Shown: positions 7,231 to 16,422, counted from the first letter of the stretch. The stretch: DNA of 64,000 nt from an uncultured Clostridia bacterium (GCA_944382875.1 CALWNQ010000010.1:1-64000); one strand, 5' to 3'. The notes: generated by a model not told the origin, from the letters alone. Numbers and translations are program-made.

Positions 7231-9207
7231 ATGCTCCCATCTCAGGCACACAACCGGCTGGAAGAAATTTTCCGGGTTCTTCTGCCACAAAACGGACTGG
7301 CTGTCCGGGAAGAGCAGCTCTCCCTCAGCCACTCCATGCTGGACGCTTTGTTCCAAAACCGGATCGCCCTCTGTGATGCAGGCGTTGGAATTGGCAAAAC
7401 CTACGCCTATCTTGCCGCCTGCATTCTCTGGCAGAAGGCTTCTGTCACCCCTCAACCCATTGTGATTTCCACCTCTAGCGTAGCACTGCAGCAAGCCATC
7501 ATCCGGGAATATCTGCCTTTTCTGTCCCGGGTTTTGCTGGAAAACAAAATGATCCGCAAGCCTATTCGCGCAACAATCCGGAAAGGCAAGGAACGGTTTG
7601 TCTGTGACCAACGCCTTGGCATCCGGCTGTATGCGATACAGGATAAGAAAAAGAACGCGGAACAAAGAAAGGCGCTGCTTTCTTTGAAAACCACGGTGGA
7701 TCTGGATATCGTTCCGGAACTAAGCGGATTCGACCGGCGGCAGGTCTGTTTACCGAAATACTGTCCCCGCAGCTGCCCCCGGCAGGACATCTGCCGGTAC
7801 CACTACTATCTGCAAAAATCGGCGGAGGCGGACATTATCATCTGCAACCACAATTACCTGCTGGCAGACGCCATCCACCGGACACGGGGACTGCCGTCCC
7901 TTCTCCATGACTTTGGCGTTCTGGTAGTGGACGAAGCACACAAGCTGACGGAAGCCTCCATCCAGATGTATGGGAAGGAATTTTCTATGGAAGATGCCCA
8001 CGATCTCTGCACGCTGCTCACCGAAGATAGCTGTTCCTATACTGCTCTCCAGCTTCAAACACAGTTTGACCACCTGTTCGGAACCTTCAAAAAGCAGGAG
8101 GAAGATCGGGAACGGGTCGGGTTTCAGCTCACACCGGAACGGAAACACGCCTTTCGTTCCATTCTGTCCCTGTGCAGCCGCCTGAAAAAGCGGGATGCCA
8201 TATCCCCCTGGCTTGTTCACCGGCTGGAAGAAGCGGAAGAAATTCTCCGCCTTTTTTATGATCACAGTCGGCGGTATATCCTTTTTCTCCGGTATGGCAA
8301 GGAGGACAATCCTACCTTGTGCGCTGCCAGCCGGAAAGTCCCCATGGAACTTGGGCAGGCGTTATGGAACCGGAAAATCCCCATTCTTCTGACATCCGGA
8401 ACCTTGCTGGCCGGAAACAGTTTTGACCGGACCCGGCAGGTCATGGGATTGTCGGAAAACCAGCGTGTGCGTACTTTTTCCGCAGCTTCTCCATTCCGAT
8501 ATGAGCAAAACTGCCTGCTCTATCTGCCGGAAGTCCCATTGGGAATCCGTTTGGGCAGCAAGCCAGAGGTGCAGTATCTGGCCGGACAAATCTTCCGATT
8601 AGTACAAGCAGCCTATGGACATACCCTGGTATTGTTTCCTTCGTATTCCCTCATGGGAGCTGTGTGCCAGCAGCTGAAAGAGGGATTTCCTTTTCCCCTG
8701 CTGACGGTCTGGCGGAATTCGCAGGAAGTCATCCGGCAGTTCAAGGAAATGCAGAATGCAGTCCTATTTGCTGCCGGTTCCTGCTGGGAAGGCGTGGACT
8801 TTCCCGGGGATATGGTGTCCTCTCTGATTTTGGTGCGGCTGCCTTTCCCGGTTCCCGACCCATTGAGCGAGGCGGAACGGGAACAATATCCAACCTTGCA
8901 GGAATATATCCAGGCAGTGATAGTCCCGGAGATGCAGAAAAAGCTGCGGCAGGGATTCGGACGGGCCATCCGCACGGAAATGGACACCTGCGTCATCAGT
9001 GTTCTGGATTACCGGGCTGTTCCCGGCGGACGGTATCATCAAGCCATGCTGGACGCTCTGCCTGCCATGCCCATGACGCAAAGCATACAGGATGTGGAAG
9101 CATTCATCCGGGAAAAGAAAAGCCCGGAATATTTTATGTCAGAAAGAAGTGTTTCAAATGCAGACGATTTACCAGCCGGACAAGCCCGCCCCTATCCTGA
9201 TCGCTGA
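7231..9207 (+). CDS. DinG/XPD-type ATP-dependent DNA helicase (658 aa)
   Basis: Superfamily 2 Fe-S helicase. Walker A is CDAGVGIGKTYAYL and the DEAH box is VVDEAHKL. Between them are the cysteines of a 4Fe-4S domain (FVCDQRL, CLPKYCPRSCPRQDIC) and the INCN-like segment IIICNHNYLLADA. Motif VI is QGFGRAIR. It should unwind DNA 5' to 3'. The start at 7231 is set by AGGAGG at 7218-7223; the frame is open further upstream without support. Members of this type are frequent as accessory genes of Firmicute mobile elements. The end overlaps a 59-aa gene. Confidence 0.88.
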   Translation: MLPSQAHNRLEEIFRVLLPQNGLAVREEQLSLSHSMLDALFQNRIALCDAGVGIGKTYAYLAACILWQKASVTPQPIVISTSSVALQQAIIREYLPFLSRVLLENKMIRKPIRATIRKGKERFVCDQRLGIRLYAIQDKKKNAEQRKALLSLKTTVDLDIVPELSGFDRRQVCLPKYCPRSCPRQDICRYHYYLQKSAEADIIICNHNYLLADAIHRTRGLPSLLHDFGVLVVDEAHKLTEASIQMYGKEFSMEDAHDLCTLLTEDSCSYTALQLQTQFDHLFGTFKKQEEDRERVGFQLTPERKHAFRSILSLCSRLKKRDAISPWLVHRLEEAEEILRLFYDHSRRYILFLRYGKEDNPTLCAASRKVPMELGQALWNRKIPILLTSGTLLAGNSFDRTRQVMGLSENQRVRTFSAASPFRYEQNCLLYLPEVPLGIRLGSKPEVQYLAGQIFRLVQAAYGHTLVLFPSYSLMGAVCQQLKEGFPFPLLTVWRNSQEVIRQFKEMQNAVLFAAGSCWEGVDFPGDMVSSLILVRLPFPVPDPLSEAEREQYPTLQEYIQAVIVPEMQKKLRQGFGRAIRTEMDTCVISVLDYRAVPGGRYHQAMLDALPAMPMTQSIQDVEAFIREKKSPEYFMSERSVSNADDLPAGQARPYPDR

Positions 9208-9337
9208 AATCCAGTATTTCATGGCGTTTTCTGCCGTGAAAAAGCTGGTGAGAGAGAAAAACATCTCTCGGGAAATTGCTCTGAAAATGAATGAGCTTCT
9301 CGCGCAGCAGTACGGCGTGAGAAGCTATCCGTTATAG
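9158..9337 (+). CDS. Conserved small hypothetical protein (59 aa)
   Basis: Starts inside the helicase 3' end behind AGAAAG and begins MQTIYQPDKPAPILIAEIQY. It contains SAVKKLVREKNISREIALKMN and ends QYGVRSYPL. The helical, charged second half resembles small proteins that accompany recombinase cassettes in Clostridia. Overlap of 50 bp with the helicase suggests coupled translation. Its stop codon overlaps the stop of the convergent ATPase gene by six bases. No function assigned. Confidence 0.6.
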   Translation: MQTIYQPDKPAPILIAEIQYFMAFSAVKKLVREKNISREIALKMNELLAQQYGVRSYPL

Positions 9338-10723
9338 TATATCGTCCAGAGTAACCAACAGAATCGAAGAATCTTGTGCGGCTTCATCTCGGACTGCCTG
9401 TGTAAAGCCATTTTTGCTGAACAGAACAAACCATGTGTGCTGACGGGCAGAACACATACAAGCTGCCTTTATCCGCAGTTCTTCCAAAACGGAGTAATCC
9501 ACAGGCTGGTTTTTCCACTTGCATTCGCAAATCAGGTAGTCCTTCTGGTCTTTGGCAACCAGATCAATTTCCACTTCTTTTCGATCCTGTGGGTTGGTTC
9601 CCCACCATCGTCCGATTTCGGTAAACAGGAAAGGGAGTTTTCCCCTGCTGTTTTGATGCAGGAGATAATCACGGCACACCTGTTCAAAGACCAGTCCCAT
9701 GTAAGTGCTGAGATCTCCGGCAATTTTTCGTTCCCACACAACTTCCTGTGCGTCCATTTCCAGTAACGTGCGGTTGCTGGATACATACCGGTACCAGAAT
9801 CGGAACATAAAATCGGAGATGCGATACAGAGTTTTGCGGGAGGAATCCTTTTCACCAAATGGTGTTTCCTTTTCCAGAATTCCCAGTTCCCGCAAGGTCT
9901 TGATATATTTCAGGCATTTTGCAGGCGCTTCGCCGGTTTTGGTGGCAATTTCATTGGATTTGGAGGCGCCTCCGGCGATTGCTTCAATAATAGCACAATA
10001 CACTCCGGGTTCCTGCACTTCCTGCCGGAGAAGCAGAAGCGGTTCTTCGTACAGATAGCCAGTCGGCTTTAAAAAGATATTCTGGATGTTTTCTTTCAGA
10101 CTTTTCTGGGCAGAAATCTGCTGGAGATACATGGCAGTGCCGCCAAAAGCACCATAAAGGGTCAGCTGTTCTTCCTTGGAGAATCCTTCCAGGAATTTCA
10201 CGCTGGTCCGATAGTCAAAGGGCTTCATGTGCAGCTGGGCGGTTCTTCGGCCGAACAAAGGACTTTTGGCTCCCAGCACTTCTTTTTCCATAAATCCCAT
10301 ATAACTGCCGCAAAGAACCAAAAACAGTTTTCCGTATTGCAGGGTATGGTCAATTAAATGCTGCAAAATGGAAAGCAGTGCCGGGTTGATTGCTGCCAGA
10401 TATGGAAATTCATCAAAGACCAGCACCAGCGGTTTTTCTGTCTGTTTGTTGTGCAGGTAAAGCAGCGCATTTTCCCAGGACGAAAAGGGTTCCAGCATGG
10501 TTTCTCCATAATGCTGAAATACCAGGTTGGAAAATTTATCCAGGTTCATTTTTTCATTACTTTGTTCTGCGGAGTAAAAAACAGTTTCCTTATCTTTGCA
10601 GAATTCCAGGAGTAAGGTCGTTTTTCCCACTCGTCTTCGTCCGTATAGTACAAATAATTGAAAACGGTTCTGCTGGTAAAGATTTTCAAGCTCTGCCAGC
10701 TCCTTTTCTCTGCCAATAAACAT
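9332..10723 (-). CDS. PF01637/DUF234-type AAA/STAND ATPase (463 aa)
   Basis: N-terminus MFIGREKELAELENLY, then Walker A LYGRRRVGKTTLLLEF, Walker B PLVLVFDEFPYLA and sensor-like LVLCGSYMGFMEKEVL. The C-terminal third has a winged-helix region followed by a PD-(D/E)xK-like core, EVEIDLVAKD...YLICECKWK, as usual for the DUF234 tail. These archaeal-type ATPases are common in gut bacteria as mobile accessory genes, and their role is not settled. A GGAGGTGTC ribosome site precedes the start, and a near-consensus promoter lies upstream at 10772-10800. Confidence 0.87.
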   Translation of the reverse strand: MFIGREKELAELENLYQQNRFQLFVLYGRRRVGKTTLLLEFCKDKETVFYSAEQSNEKMNLDKFSNLVFQHYGETMLEPFSSWENALLYLHNKQTEKPLVLVFDEFPYLAAINPALLSILQHLIDHTLQYGKLFLVLCGSYMGFMEKEVLGAKSPLFGRRTAQLHMKPFDYRTSVKFLEGFSKEEQLTLYGAFGGTAMYLQQISAQKSLKENIQNIFLKPTGYLYEEPLLLLRQEVQEPGVYCAIIEAIAGGASKSNEIATKTGEAPAKCLKYIKTLRELGILEKETPFGEKDSSRKTLYRISDFMFRFWYRYVSSNRTLLEMDAQEVVWERKIAGDLSTYMGLVFEQVCRDYLLHQNSRGKLPFLFTEIGRWWGTNPQDRKEVEIDLVAKDQKDYLICECKWKNQPVDYSVLEELRIKAACMCSARQHTWFVLFSKNGFTQAVRDEAAQDSSILLVTLDDIL

Positions 10724-10741
10724 TCAGACACCTCCATTTTA

Positions 10742-10800
10742 TTAACTTTCAAGTTATTTACTTTTAAGTTAATTATACCACAAATAAAAGCAAATATCAA
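10742..10800 (-). promoter_or_regulatory. Promoter and tandem 15-bp repeat for the DUF234-type ATPase
   Basis: On the minus strand, -35 TTGATA (10795-10800) and -10 TATAAT (10772-10777) with 17-bp spacing. Directly downstream lie two tandem 15-bp units (10742-10756 and 10757-10771 in plus coordinates) that agree at 13 of 15 bases and are each partly palindromic (AACTT..AAGTT). They would overlap the -10 and transcript start, as an operator would. Confidence 0.65.
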
Positions 10801-10942
10801 CGCATATAGCAAAGTTTATTTTGCCAGGATTATCATCGATAGATTTAGTGGTTCTTGTGATAGCTTTCTGCATGATGTTGTGGTAATGTTGTCCTTGCCG
10901 ATAGTGGTCGGCACTACTGTCAGAGAAAGGGAGGAATGGAAC

Positions 10943-12490
10943 ATGCCGGAAGTCCGGGTGATTCAGCCTGTCACGATCCAGACCGCAGAAAAGCTGCGAG
11001 TGGCTGCTTATGCCCGTGTCAGCAGTGATTCTACGGATCAGCGAAATTCCTTCTCTGCCCAGGTCAAATACTACACCCAATTTATTCAGGCACATGAGGA
11101 CTGGCAGTTTGTGGACATCTACGCAGATCAGGGCATTACCGGAACCCGTACCGAGAAACGGGAGGACTTTCTCCGGCTGATGCGGGACTGCAGACAGGGA
11201 AAAATCGATCGAATTCTGGTCAAGTCGGTATCCCGGTTCGCCCGGAATGCCCAGGACTGCATCAAAGCAGTGCGGGAACTGAAAAATCTGGATGTGACGG
11301 TATTTTTTGAAAAGGAACGGATCAATACCAGTGTCATGAGCAATGAGATGTTCCTCAGCATGATGAGTGCCTTTGCGCAGGAGGAATCCATTTCTATCTC
11401 AAAAAATATGCGCAAAGGCGCTGTCATGCGGATGCAGAATGGTACCTTCCGGTTGTCGCAGATTCCATACGGATACCGGTGTGATCAGAATGGAAAGCTG
11501 GTCATTTGTGAGGAAGAAGCCAGTGTCGTGCGGTATATTTATGAGAGATTTCTAAAAGGTGCCGGAATCCACCAAATCGCCGCCCAACTGATCAAAGCAG
11601 AAGTGCCCAAGCTGAACGGAAAACCTGTTTGGAGCCGCCATGGTATCCTGTATATCCTGACAAATGAACGATATATGGGAGATGAATTGTACCGAAAGAG
11701 CTATCGCAGCGAAGAAATTCCCTTTAAGAAGATCGATAACCACGGAGAGAAAGCACAATTCTATGCGGAAAATACCCATGAGGGAATTATCAGTAAAGAA
11801 ACTTTTGAAAAGGTTCAAGTGCTCCTGCAAGGCAAATCTCAAAAATTTGGTCAGGATCAGAAGAACGAACCTTACATTTTCAGCGGAAAATTTCTATGCG
11901 CAGAATGCAGTTCCATCCTGTACCGGCGGGGGACAGCCAGAGGTATTCGGTGGGTGTGTTCCCGGCATCTGCATCATCCGGACCAGTGTGGGCAAAAGGG
12001 AATTCCGGAAGATCTGGTGCAGGATCGGTTTCAGCTGCTCCTTCACAAGTTATCCCAGAACCGGGACGCCATTCTGGGAGAATATCTCAAGCAGCTGCAG
12101 GAACTGAAAGACCGGGAATTATTCCTTCATCCGGATGCCATGGAACTGAATCGGCAGATTGCCATGCTGTCTGAGCAGAATCATACACTTCACAGCCTGT
12201 GGGCAAAGGAGTGTATCGATTCTGCTTTTTTTATCGCCCAGACCAACGAACTGGAACAAAAAATCCGAAAACTTCGGACAGAACTGCAGCGGTACCGGGA
12301 CAGCAGCGACTATGCCGGAATGATCGAGCAAACCAGGCGGCTGATTTCGCTGGTATCTGCACCATCGCATCACTTTGACCCGGAGATTTTTCGCAAAACA
12401 GTGGAACAGGTTATCGTTTCGGACACAACATTGGTGTTTCAGCTGAAAAACGGGCTGAAGCTGGAAGAAACAAGGGAAGGATCGGACTAA
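10943..12490 (+). CDS. Large serine recombinase 1 (515 aa)
   Basis: Domain order is resolvase catalytic domain, recombinase domain, zinc ribbon, coiled coil. The catalytic serine is Ser27 in AAYARVSSDS. The helix-E region ILVKSVSRFARNAQD and SAFAQEESISISKNMRKG are typical. The zinc ribbon carries CAEC and a second Cys set (VCSRHLHHPDQC). The start at 10943 sits behind GGAGGAATGGAAC; the frame is open much further upstream without a better site. It should catalyse integration or excision of an element through a covalent phosphoserine. It is the first of three recombinase genes in a row with 1-14 bp spacing. Confidence 0.9.
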   Translation: MPEVRVIQPVTIQTAEKLRVAAYARVSSDSTDQRNSFSAQVKYYTQFIQAHEDWQFVDIYADQGITGTRTEKREDFLRLMRDCRQGKIDRILVKSVSRFARNAQDCIKAVRELKNLDVTVFFEKERINTSVMSNEMFLSMMSAFAQEESISISKNMRKGAVMRMQNGTFRLSQIPYGYRCDQNGKLVICEEEASVVRYIYERFLKGAGIHQIAAQLIKAEVPKLNGKPVWSRHGILYILTNERYMGDELYRKSYRSEEIPFKKIDNHGEKAQFYAENTHEGIISKETFEKVQVLLQGKSQKFGQDQKNEPYIFSGKFLCAECSSILYRRGTARGIRWVCSRHLHHPDQCGQKGIPEDLVQDRFQLLLHKLSQNRDAILGEYLKQLQELKDRELFLHPDAMELNRQIAMLSEQNHTLHSLWAKECIDSAFFIAQTNELEQKIRKLRTELQRYRDSSDYAGMIEQTRRLISLVSAPSHHFDPEIFRKTVEQVIVSDTTLVFQLKNGLKLEETREGSD

Positions 12491-12491
12491 T

Positions 12492-13319
12492 ATGAGCAAA
12501 AAACGGATATTCCCCTTTGGGTATCAAATGCGGGAAGGACAGATCCTGGTCAACCCACAGGAAGCCCAGCTGGTGCGGGAGATTTTTGAACAGTACCGTC
12601 TGGGAAAAACCACTCCGGAACTGGCTGCCAGCGCCATGCTGCAGGGGGTTCCCTATCGGGAAGGGACTGCAACATGGAACAAGAACATGGTCTGCCGGAT
12701 TCTGGACGACGCCCGATATACAGGGGCAGGGGAATATCCGCCCATTGTGGAACGGGAGTTATATGACGCTGTCTGTGCCCGGCGTTCCGGCGGCAGAAAA
12801 AAGGAAGCAATTCTCCCCAAGGAAATCCGGGAGAAAATTGCCTGCCCAAAATGCGGACGGACACTTTGCCGGACTGCCTGCAGGAATGGTAAAATATCCT
12901 GGGGCTGTCCGGACTGCGGGTGGGAAAGCGGCTGGCTGGAGGACCGTCATCTTCTCCGGCAGATTACTGCCATTCTGAACCGGTTGATTGCCAAACCAAA
13001 CCTTGCGGAAAGAAGCGTTCAAAACCCGGATTTCCTTTCCATTGACGCCATGCGGCTGACCCGTGAAATCAACCGCAAGCTTGGAGATCCCAAGGCAGAT
13101 ACCGATGAACTGCTGCATCTGATTCAGCAGTGTGCCCAGGAGAAATACCGGGTGTGTACCGCAAACGGATGGGAAAATCAAAGGATTGCAGAATGTCTTG
13201 TCGGACAGCAGCCAGCGAAAATACCAGACACAGCCCTGTTTAAAAAAATCGTAAAAAGCGTGACCGTCAGCAGCGGAGAAGTTTCCATCCGGCTAACGAA
13301 CGGCGTAATATTATCATAG
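12492..13319 (+). CDS. Recombinase-domain protein without catalytic domain (275 aa)
   Basis: Begins one base after the stop of recombinase 1. The first 100 residues match the DNA-binding recombinase domain (FPFGYQMREGQILVNPQEAQLVREIFEQY, ARYTGAGEYPPIV), followed by a CPKCGRTLC...CPDC zinc ribbon. There is no resolvase domain and no YxRVS motif, so it cannot cut DNA itself. No upstream frame remnant of such a domain is seen in the one-base gap, so this is probably a designed short protein rather than a recent truncation. A likely role is as an accessory or directionality partner of the two flanking recombinases. Confidence 0.82.
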   Translation: MSKKRIFPFGYQMREGQILVNPQEAQLVREIFEQYRLGKTTPELAASAMLQGVPYREGTATWNKNMVCRILDDARYTGAGEYPPIVERELYDAVCARRSGGRKKEAILPKEIREKIACPKCGRTLCRTACRNGKISWGCPDCGWESGWLEDRHLLRQITAILNRLIAKPNLAERSVQNPDFLSIDAMRLTREINRKLGDPKADTDELLHLIQQCAQEKYRVCTANGWENQRIAECLVGQQPAKIPDTALFKKIVKSVTVSSGEVSIRLTNGVILS

Positions 13320-13332
13320 AGGAATGAGCAAT

Positions 13333-14937
13333 ATGCAGGAACATCGCAAACAAGTCCGAGAAATCCCGGCAAACCCCTTTCTTCAAAATCAAAACCGGGG
13401 GAAACGGCTCCGGGTGGCGGCCTACTGCCGGGTCAGCACCGAGCAGGAGGAACAGGAAAGCAGTTTTGAAAATCAGGTGGCCTACTACACCAACCTGATT
13501 CAAAGCAATCTGGAATGGGAATGTGCGGGGATTTTTGCCGACCGCGGCATCAGCGGAACCAAGGATACCATCCGGCCGGAATTTATGAAAATGATTGAGC
13601 AATGCAAAAAGCACAAGATTAACCTGATCCTCACCAAATCCCTGAGCCGGTTTTCCCGGAATACCCTGGATTCCATTACCTACATCCGCCTGCTGAAAAG
13701 CCTGAATGTGGCCGTAGAATTTGAAAAAGAGGGCTTAAATACCAGCGATGTCAGCAGTGAAATCTACCTCACCTGGTTCAGCGCCTTTGCCCAGGCGGAG
13801 AGCGAATCCATCAGCCAGAATGTCACCATGGGAAAGCGGCGGCAATATAAAGAGGGGAAATTTCCCTTTCATTACAGTCACTTCCTGGGCTACCGGAAGG
13901 GTGCGGATGGAGAACCGGAGATCGAGCCGGAGGGAGCTGCTGTGGTCACCCGGATCTTTTACAGCTATCTGAATGGGGAGGCGCTGGAACAAATCGCGGC
14001 AGAGTTGGAACAGGATCATATTCTCTCGCCCAGGGGGAAGGAAACCTGGTCCAGAAGCACGATTCTTAATATGCTGCGTAATGAAAAGTATGCAGGAGAT
14101 GTTCTGCTCCAAAAGACCTACACAGCAGATTTCCTGCAAAAGAAGGTGCGAAAGAACCGTGGTGAGGTGGCACAGTATTACATAACGGACAATCATCCCG
14201 CCATTATCCCTCGGGAAATCTTTCAGGAAGTGCAGCTGGAGATTGCCAGGAGAAACAGTAAACGGAAGGTTTCCTGCCGGAGGACAAAATCCGAGCAGGG
14301 AAAATACACTAGCAAATTTGCCTTATCAGAGCGACTGGTCTGCGGGGAGTGCGGGGCCATGTATCGGCGAACCATGTGGATCAAACGGGATGGAACGAAA
14401 GAACATGTCTGGCGGTGCATCAATCGGTTGGAGTTCGGGAAGAAGTACTGCCAGCTTTCTCCCAGTATCAAAGAACCGATTCTGCACCAAGCGATCTTAG
14501 ACTGTATCCGGTCGGTATATCAGAGCAAGGAAGAAATCTCAAGGGCGATTCAGGATGCGCAGAAAAAGGTACTTTTCATTGGGAAACCCAAAGAGAACCC
14601 GGAAGCGATCCGGCAAAAAATCCAGCATATTGATCAGGAGATGTCCACTCTGCTGGTGTTCGCAGCACAAAGCGAAAAAACAGAACTGTTTGAGGAACGG
14701 TTCAAGGCAATGACCAGGGAAAAGGCAGAACTGGCAGAGAAACTAAAAGAACTTGAGGCATCCGAGTCCACTCATGAGGAAAAAAGTCAGCCAGTTACAG
14801 CAGAAGCTCTTTCCTTATCGGAATTTGACGAGAACTTTATACGGCGGATAGTAGAACAGGTGACGGTACTTTCCGCAGATCAGATTGAGGTGCGGTTTGT
14901 GGGTGGGTTTTCCAAGGTGGGGAATATTCCAAAATGA
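13333..14937 (+). CDS. Large serine recombinase 2 (534 aa)
   Basis: Resolvase domain with Ser35 in AAYCRVSTEQ, ILTKSLSRFSRNTLD and SAFAQAESESISQNV; recombinase domain with GYRKGADGEPEIEPEG and RNEKYAGDVLLQKTY; zinc ribbon with LVCGECGAMYRR and WRCINR; C-terminal coiled coil about residues 400-480. An earlier ATG at 13324 is in frame, but AGAGG at 13318-13322 is correctly spaced only for 13333. Ends just before a hairpin terminator. Together with the two genes before it, this forms a recombinase cassette. Confidence 0.9.
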   Translation: MQEHRKQVREIPANPFLQNQNRGKRLRVAAYCRVSTEQEEQESSFENQVAYYTNLIQSNLEWECAGIFADRGISGTKDTIRPEFMKMIEQCKKHKINLILTKSLSRFSRNTLDSITYIRLLKSLNVAVEFEKEGLNTSDVSSEIYLTWFSAFAQAESESISQNVTMGKRRQYKEGKFPFHYSHFLGYRKGADGEPEIEPEGAAVVTRIFYSYLNGEALEQIAAELEQDHILSPRGKETWSRSTILNMLRNEKYAGDVLLQKTYTADFLQKKVRKNRGEVAQYYITDNHPAIIPREIFQEVQLEIARRNSKRKVSCRRTKSEQGKYTSKFALSERLVCGECGAMYRRTMWIKRDGTKEHVWRCINRLEFGKKYCQLSPSIKEPILHQAILDCIRSVYQSKEEISRAIQDAQKKVLFIGKPKENPEAIRQKIQHIDQEMSTLLVFAAQSEKTELFEERFKAMTREKAELAEKLKELEASESTHEEKSQPVTAEALSLSEFDENFIRRIVEQVTVLSADQIEVRFVGGFSKVGNIPK

Positions 14938-14971
14938 TAAATACTATCTCAATGAAAATGTATGAAAGTCT

Positions 14972-15010
14972 GTCTGTCAGTTTTGGATGGAACTGGCAGG
15001 CTGCCTTTTT
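14972..15010 (+). terminator. Terminator of the recombinase cassette
   Basis: Arms GTCTGTCAGTT (14972-14982) and AACTGGCAGGC (14991-15001), pairing with two G-U wobbles, followed by TGCCTTTTT. It lies 35 bp after the last recombinase gene. Confidence 0.65.
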
Positions 15011-15303
15011 ATATGTAATGTGAAGCATGGAAAGAATGGAACTTTTATTGTTTTAGTGATATAATGAAAGAAATCAAATTCTTATCAAACGGGGCGGAAA
15101 TAGGGACATAGGCTTTGTCAAACTGTGGTTGATAAAGGTTGGCGGAAGTGATATGGAACCGAAAAATCTAGTTGTGATACGGAAAACAGACAGCAAATGG
15201 TTAAATAAATTGTGCTTTCTTGCCAAAATGCCTGGGATGCTACCTTGTAAAATGATAACGCACATATTTTAGTTTATCTTCCAAAGGGGAGCTGTTGAGC
15301 AAA
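15011..15303 (+). promoter_or_regulatory. Leader region of the TcmP/radical SAM pair
   Basis: A -10 TATAAT at 15060-15065 with a poor -35 (TGGAAC, 15037-15042) could start transcription. A 39-codon open frame (15153-15272, starting MEPKNLVVIRKTD) lies in the leader; it has only GGAAG as a ribosome site and may be chance. AAAGGGGAG at about 15281-15289 serves the next gene. The region is AT-rich compared with the recombinases. Confidence 0.4.
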
Positions 15304-15471
15304 ATGAATATAGCTGATAAATTTTTGGATTTATCTATTGTCTCCAGCAGGTTAACAAAGAAGAAGCAACAGACAGACAAAAAGATTGAATATGTAAGTG
15401 AATATGTACGCTTGTGGGCCTTTGTAATGCTCGAGAGAAGCAATATTGATACACTCAATTTTATTGACTGA
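15304..15471 (+). pseudogene. TcmP-like protein, N-terminal fragment before an in-frame TGA (55 aa)
   Basis: Begins MNIADKFLDLSIVSSRLTKK and ends SNIDTLNFID, then TGA (15469-15471). The next codon is ATG of the downstream part, in the same frame. In TcmP-family proteins a helix and then a strand of the type LNFID leads directly into the glycine-rich motif that here is the start of the next frame (MCNAGVYQDG). The two parts therefore look like one gene split by a single stop codon. A change of one base (TGC, TGG or TTA to TGA) would explain it. Confidence 0.6.
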
Positions 15472-16422
15472 ATGTGTAATGCAGGGGTATATCAAGATGG
15501 GGATTGCTGCACGGCCATTGAAGTATTGCGGATATTCCTTGATTTATCCGAGAAGTATCCTAACAAAAATTTTTGTATATGGTGCAATGATAATGACCCT
15601 GAAAAAATTGGTATCTTAAAGCGAGTCCTTAATATTTTTCCGAGGAACTCTCGAATACAGGTGTTTATTAGTCAAACGGATGTAAATGAATATCTTGACA
15701 TGTTGCATTATGATTCGGATTTGGCAAAGGATATTTTTAAGTACGGCACTGCTACAATCCTATATATTGATCCTTTTGATTTTGGAACTGTTGAAATTCC
15801 AAAAGTATCTATAGTACTTCAGAATCGTTATTGTGAGTTAATCTTTAATTTCTTTATTAGCGATTATGTTCGCAATATACATCAAGATGCTGGTCGTATA
15901 ACAAAATGTTTAGGTGGGCGGAGAATCAACACAAAAAATGAATTGATTACATATATGCGTACACAATTACGAGTTGGGTATGTAAAGTATCTGTTTTCGT
16001 ATCAATTTAAAACGAAAAATAATGTTGAACTTTATCAAATTGTTTTTGCTACACCCAGTTCCAAAGGATTGGAAAAACTTAAAGAAGCGCTTTGGGAAGT
16101 TTTTAATGGTGCTGAATTTCATCGAAACCATATAGAAGATGGACAGATACGCTTACTGACATCCAAAGATGATGAGCAGTTATCGTTATGCTCATACGCA
16201 AATGAAGCCCAAAATATGTTATGTGAGAGATATATTGATCAGACGGTTACTTGGAGTAATCTTGAGCTTTTTCTAATCGAGCATACTATGTTGAAAGAAT
16301 CTCAAATTATAAGATACGTATTGCAGCCATTAATTGAATCTGGACAAGTTACGAAATGTAATCGTTGTGGGAAGCGCAACTATAAAGAAGATTCCTATAC
16401 TTTTTGTTCAAGGAGATCTTAA
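15472..16422 (+). CDS. Three-Cys-motif partner protein TcmP-like, main part (316 aa)
   Basis: Begins MCNAGVYQDGDCCTAIEVL, the family's nucleotide-type loop, then FCIWCNDNDPEK, TATILYIDPFDFGTV and FRNHIEDGQ-type segments that fit the methyltransferase-like TcmP family (TIGR04474-type). It starts right at the TGA that ends the fragment before it, without its own ribosome site, so it would be made only by stop-start re-initiation or if the TGA is read through. It ends in a C-terminal RCGKRNYK...CSRRS zinc-like pair of cysteines. One base separates it from the radical SAM partner. AT-rich compared with neighbours, suggesting horizontal origin. Function of the family is not established. Confidence 0.7.
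   Translation: MCNAGVYQDGDCCTAIEVLRIFLDLSEKYPNKNFCIWCNDNDPEKIGILKRVLNIFPRNSRIQVFISQTDVNEYLDMLHYDSDLAKDIFKYGTATILYIDPFDFGTVEIPKVSIVLQNRYCELIFNFFISDYVRNIHQDAGRITKCLGGRRINTKNELITYMRTQLRVGYVKYLFSYQFKTKNNVELYQIVFATPSSKGLEKLKEALWEVFNGAEFHRNHIEDGQIRLLTSKDDEQLSLCSYANEAQNMLCERYIDQTVTWSNLELFLIEHTMLKESQIIRYVLQPLIESGQVTKCNRCGKRNYKEDSYTFCSRRS

Noticed and set aside
6380-14970. Attachment sites of the recombinase element
   Set aside because: I compared by eye the regions near 6.4-6.6 kb and 14.94-15.1 kb and saw no convincing direct repeat; the element ends cannot be set from this window.
15469-15471. TGA in the TcmP-like gene as a selenocysteine codon
   Set aside because: No SECIS-like hairpin is evident just downstream, and TcmP is not a known selenoprotein family. 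A nonsense mutation or re-initiation is simpler.
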